From assembly GCA_009702325.1 (NCBI GenBank), contig WLID01000005.1, positions 62,001-126,000 of the forward strand: DNA of 64,000 nucleotides, written 5' to 3'. The DNA comes from Actinomycetota bacterium (GTDB taxonomy: Bacteria > Actinomycetota > Thermoleophilia > Gaiellales > Gaiellaceae). The translations under genes and the position numbers were made by a program. Shown piece after piece: positions 62,196 to 64,000 of this stretch (within the stretch, counting starts at the first letter, position 1; every line of letters begins with the position of its first letter). Below the pieces are notes generated by a model. That model made no database searches. It had not been told where the DNA came from and worked only from the letters and a program-made list of their open reading frames with translations.

Positions 62196-62722
62196 GAGCT
62201 GCGCACGAGTGCGATTTCTGTCGCGAACGCCGGATGACGCGCACGGTCGCTCAACCATTCTTCCAGGCGATCCGGGAGGCGGAACCCGTGAAGGTCACGC
62301 GCACGGATAACCCACGGCGCGAACGCAGCATCGACGAAGAGGCTCTGGCCGATCGGCAGCTCCTCAAGCCGCTGCTCAACGGAATGCGACTCACCCTGAC
62401 GGAACGCGTACCAATCGCGCGCGAGCAGTTCGTCGAAGCGATGGACGAGCAGGCGTGCGGTCGCACGGTCGCGAGCGTCGGCGGGAAGCAGTGGACGGTC
62501 GGGATACCGCTCGTCGAGGTACTCCATGATCACTGCCGATTCCGGCAGGACGTAGCCGCCGTCGTCGAGCACTGGCACGCGGCCCGACACGTTGAGGTCG
62601 TAGATCCACGACGGGCGCTCGTGAAGATCGACCTCGACCGTCTCGTAGGCGATCTCTTTGAGCTGGAGCGCAATGCGGACGCGCGCGCAGAACGGACAGG
62701 CAGCTGCGTCGTAGAGCTTCAC
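62192..62722 (-). CDS. glutathione S-transferase-like/glutaredoxin-fold protein
   Basis: 176 residues. The N-terminal thioredoxin-fold half has CPFC (KLYDAAACPFCARVRIAL) and the cis-Pro VSGRVPVLDDGG, then ESAVIMEYLDERYP; a helical C-terminal half follows. Actinobacteria of this kind usually lack glutathione, so another thiol may be used. Coupled with the rhodanese gene. Confidence 0.87.
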   Translation of the reverse strand: MKLYDAAACPFCARVRIALQLKEIAYETVEVDLHERPSWIYDLNVSGRVPVLDDGGYVLPESAVIMEYLDERYPDRPLLPADARDRATARLLVHRFDELLARDWYAFRQGESHSVEQRLEELPIGQSLFVDAAFAPWVIRARDLHGFRLPDRLEEWLSDRARHPAFATEIALVRSS

Positions 62723-62754
62723 TGTGTGGTTGTAGCTGTTTCTCTGGTGCCGAG

Positions 62755-63558
62755 TCAGGGTTTTCGCAGCGCGGCGAGGAGGTAGTGCGCCGAGAGGTTC
62801 TGGAACGGCGCGAGCTTCGGCCCGAGATCTTCAACGGTCGACCCGTAGAACGTCTCTGCTGCTTTGGCGAGCACGAGGTCACCGATCGGCCAAGCGGTCG
62901 GCCGGGCGAGATGTCGCGCGAGGAACCATTCGGCGCTCCACGCCCCGAGACCCTTCTGGGCCGTGATCGCTGCTCGGACTTCGTCGTCGGGCAGGAGCCG
63001 GAGCGCATCAAGGTCGAGTTCGGATTGTGCGAGAGCGACCGTCGCCGCAGCCTTTGCGCGCGAAAAGCCAACTGCCACGAGCTCGTCGGGTTCAGCCGAA
63101 GCAACCCGCGCCCGCGTTGGGAACGCCGAGACGCGGCCAACCGTCACACCGAAGCGTTCGATGAAGCGGTTGCGGATCGCCCCGGCAGCAAGCAACGAGA
63201 CCTGTTGCGCGGTGATCACCCCAACAAGCTGCTCCCACGGGTCGGGAATGATCGGCGGTCGAAACCCCGGTAGCCGGGCGACGATCGCGTCCATCACAGG
63301 GTCGCTCTGCGCCCAGGCGTAGAACCCGTCGAGATCGTGTTCGATCCCGAGCAACTGCTCGACGGTGCGATGGATCGACTCGTCATACGGGTCGACGTCC
63401 ACCCCGCCCGTGGCGGGCGTTAGCCGAACTTCACGTCCGTTGATCGCTCGATACAGCGCCTCGTCGTGCCACAGCACGGCGAGGTCGGGGCCGAAGACCC
63501 GAAATCGTTCAGTCGAAAGCTCGAAGTCGTACGGCGCTGGGAGCGCGACGAACGTCAT
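62755..63558 (-). CDS. AlkA-like DNA-3-methyladenine glycosylase
   Basis: 267 residues of the HhH-GPD superfamily. The helix-hairpin-helix is KGLGAWSAEWFLARHL with the catalytic Asp in WPIGDLVLAKA; the AlkA-type N-terminal domain (about 1-90) is present. It removes alkylated bases. No iron-sulphur cysteines are seen. The start overlaps the HAD gene by 4 bases. Confidence 0.9.
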   Translation of the reverse strand: MTFVALPAPYDFELSTERFRVFGPDLAVLWHDEALYRAINGREVRLTPATGGVDVDPYDESIHRTVEQLLGIEHDLDGFYAWAQSDPVMDAIVARLPGFRPPIIPDPWEQLVGVITAQQVSLLAAGAIRNRFIERFGVTVGRVSAFPTRARVASAEPDELVAVGFSRAKAAATVALAQSELDLDALRLLPDDEVRAAITAQKGLGAWSAEWFLARHLARPTAWPIGDLVLAKAAETFYGSTVEDLGPKLAPFQNLSAHYLLAALRKP

Positions 63559-64000
63559 GCCGCAAGTGCGGCGACAACCTCGGTGAGCGTCTCGAACCGT
63601 TCGAACGGCACGCCCTCGGTTTCGAGGTGTCGGGCGAGCGCGTCGCGGGCGAAGATCCGGTCGGCGGCAAGGGCGGCGCAGCGGTCTGAATACCCGTCGC
63701 CGACGTAGGCCATCGGCCGTTCGGTGGGCAGGTTGCGTCGCTTGCAGAGCTCACCACACACCTCGCACGGCTCCGGGTCGCGCCACTCGATCAGCCAGCC
63801 GTCGGTGCGTGGGTTGATGCGGTTTGCACGCACCTCAAGTGAGACGCCTTCTCGCGCGAGCAGCGGCTCGATCGTCTGGTGGAAGCCACCCGAGAGGATC
63901 AGCGGGTTGTGTTTGGCGGCAAGCTCATGGAACCCCTCGCGCACCACGACCGAATCGAGCAGGAACGTAAGCGCCTCCTCGAACGGCACCTGGATCGTCG
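63555..64000 (-). CDS. HAD-superfamily phosphatase (subfamily IB, MtnX/SerB-like), 5' end missing
   Basis: The last 148 codons of a gene that starts beyond the window. Motif II is LILSGGFHQTIEPLL, a CEVCGELCKR insert may bind zinc, and motif IV is AYVGDGYSDRCAAL. The DxDxT motif I lies outside. A GTG at 63989 is internal, not a start. It probably cleaves a small phospho-metabolite. Coupled to the glycosylase gene by a 4-base overlap. Confidence 0.8.
   Translation of the reverse strand, partial: TIQVPFEEALTFLLDSVVVREGFHELAAKHNPLILSGGFHQTIEPLLAREGVSLEVRANRINPRTDGWLIEWRDPEPCEVCGELCKRRNLPTERPMAYVGDGYSDRCAALAADRIFARDALARHLETEGVPFERFETLTEVVAALAA

Overview
The window reads as one contiguous, gene-dense stretch of a high-GC actinobacterial chromosome. 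The gene set (mre/PBP2 cell-shape block, tig-clpP-clpX-valS-folC, guaB-guaA, murI-rph-rdgB, DosR/NarL-type regulator, HU, leaderless genes) and the style of the proteins suggest class Thermoleophilia (Solirubrobacterales/Gaiellales). That placement is inferred from recall of protein families, not from a search. I see no prophage, transposase, integrase or CRISPR array; this is core genome with small accessory islands.

Layout. 1-14.2 kb, almost all on the minus strand: mrdA (PBP2, cut by the window edge), mreD and mreC; an inserted arsR/SRPBCC pair with its own promoter; then mreB, maf, ndk, a zinc-ribbon membrane protein with a tiny membrane-protein partner, folC, valS, a 3-hydroxybutyrate dehydrogenase, clpX, clpP and tig. 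14.2-23.3 kb: mixed small genes and most of the tRNAs (Leu, Arg, His, Arg, Gly, Pro), a cupin, an orphan receiver protein, a CAP-domain secreted protein, an AI-2E-family permease, an odd membrane-anchored LuxR-type regulator facing a large palindrome plus a micro-protein and a secreted protein, ctaG, a lipoprotein and an M29 aminopeptidase. 23.3-34 kb: EamA exporter, ispH, ileS, trxA, Nudix, beta-lactamase-fold protein, RidA, DUF2269, fabI, SDR and alr. 34-45.4 kb: PQQ-repeat secreted protein, nnr, acpS, HAD phosphatase, arfB, lysR, glmS, glmM, and rpsI-rplM joined to an MFS gene. 45.4-49.2 kb: UDG-like and PLD-like genes head to head, and an XRE-TPR regulator divergent from a 26-codon peptide gene. 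49.2-64 kb: guaA-guaB, PfkB kinase, D,D-carboxypeptidase, LysM protein, pyrF, HU, pyrE, roadblock protein, BrkB-like protein, rdgB-rph-murI, DUF72, glutamine amidotransferase, rhodanese, GST, AlkA-like glycosylase and a HAD phosphatase cut by the right edge.

How the genes fit together. Most are housekeeping: cell wall (mrdA, mreBCD, murI, alr, glmS, glmM, D,D-carboxypeptidase), protein quality control (tig, clpP, clpX), nucleotide supply (guaA, guaB, pyrE, pyrF, ndk, rdgB, maf), translation (valS, ileS, rplM, rpsI, arfB, tRNAs) and cofactor/lipid steps (folC, ispH, fabI, acpS, nnr). About twenty genes carry a TANNNT -10 box 6-9 bases before the start codon and no Shine-Dalgarno sequence, so leaderless transcription looks common.

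Most interesting points: (1) a LuxR/NarL-type protein that looks like an in-frame deletion fusion of a histidine kinase N-terminus to a response-regulator C-terminus, next to a perfect 40-base palindrome and two genes with a shared upstream element; (2) an XRE-TPR regulator divergent from a 26-residue hydrophobic peptide, resembling peptide-sensing regulator pairs; (3) guaA with no ATG, GTG or TTG start available; (4) a leaderless 24-codon upstream ORF overlapping the start of the PQQ-repeat gene; (5) rplM-rpsI coupled to an efflux-type MFS gene.
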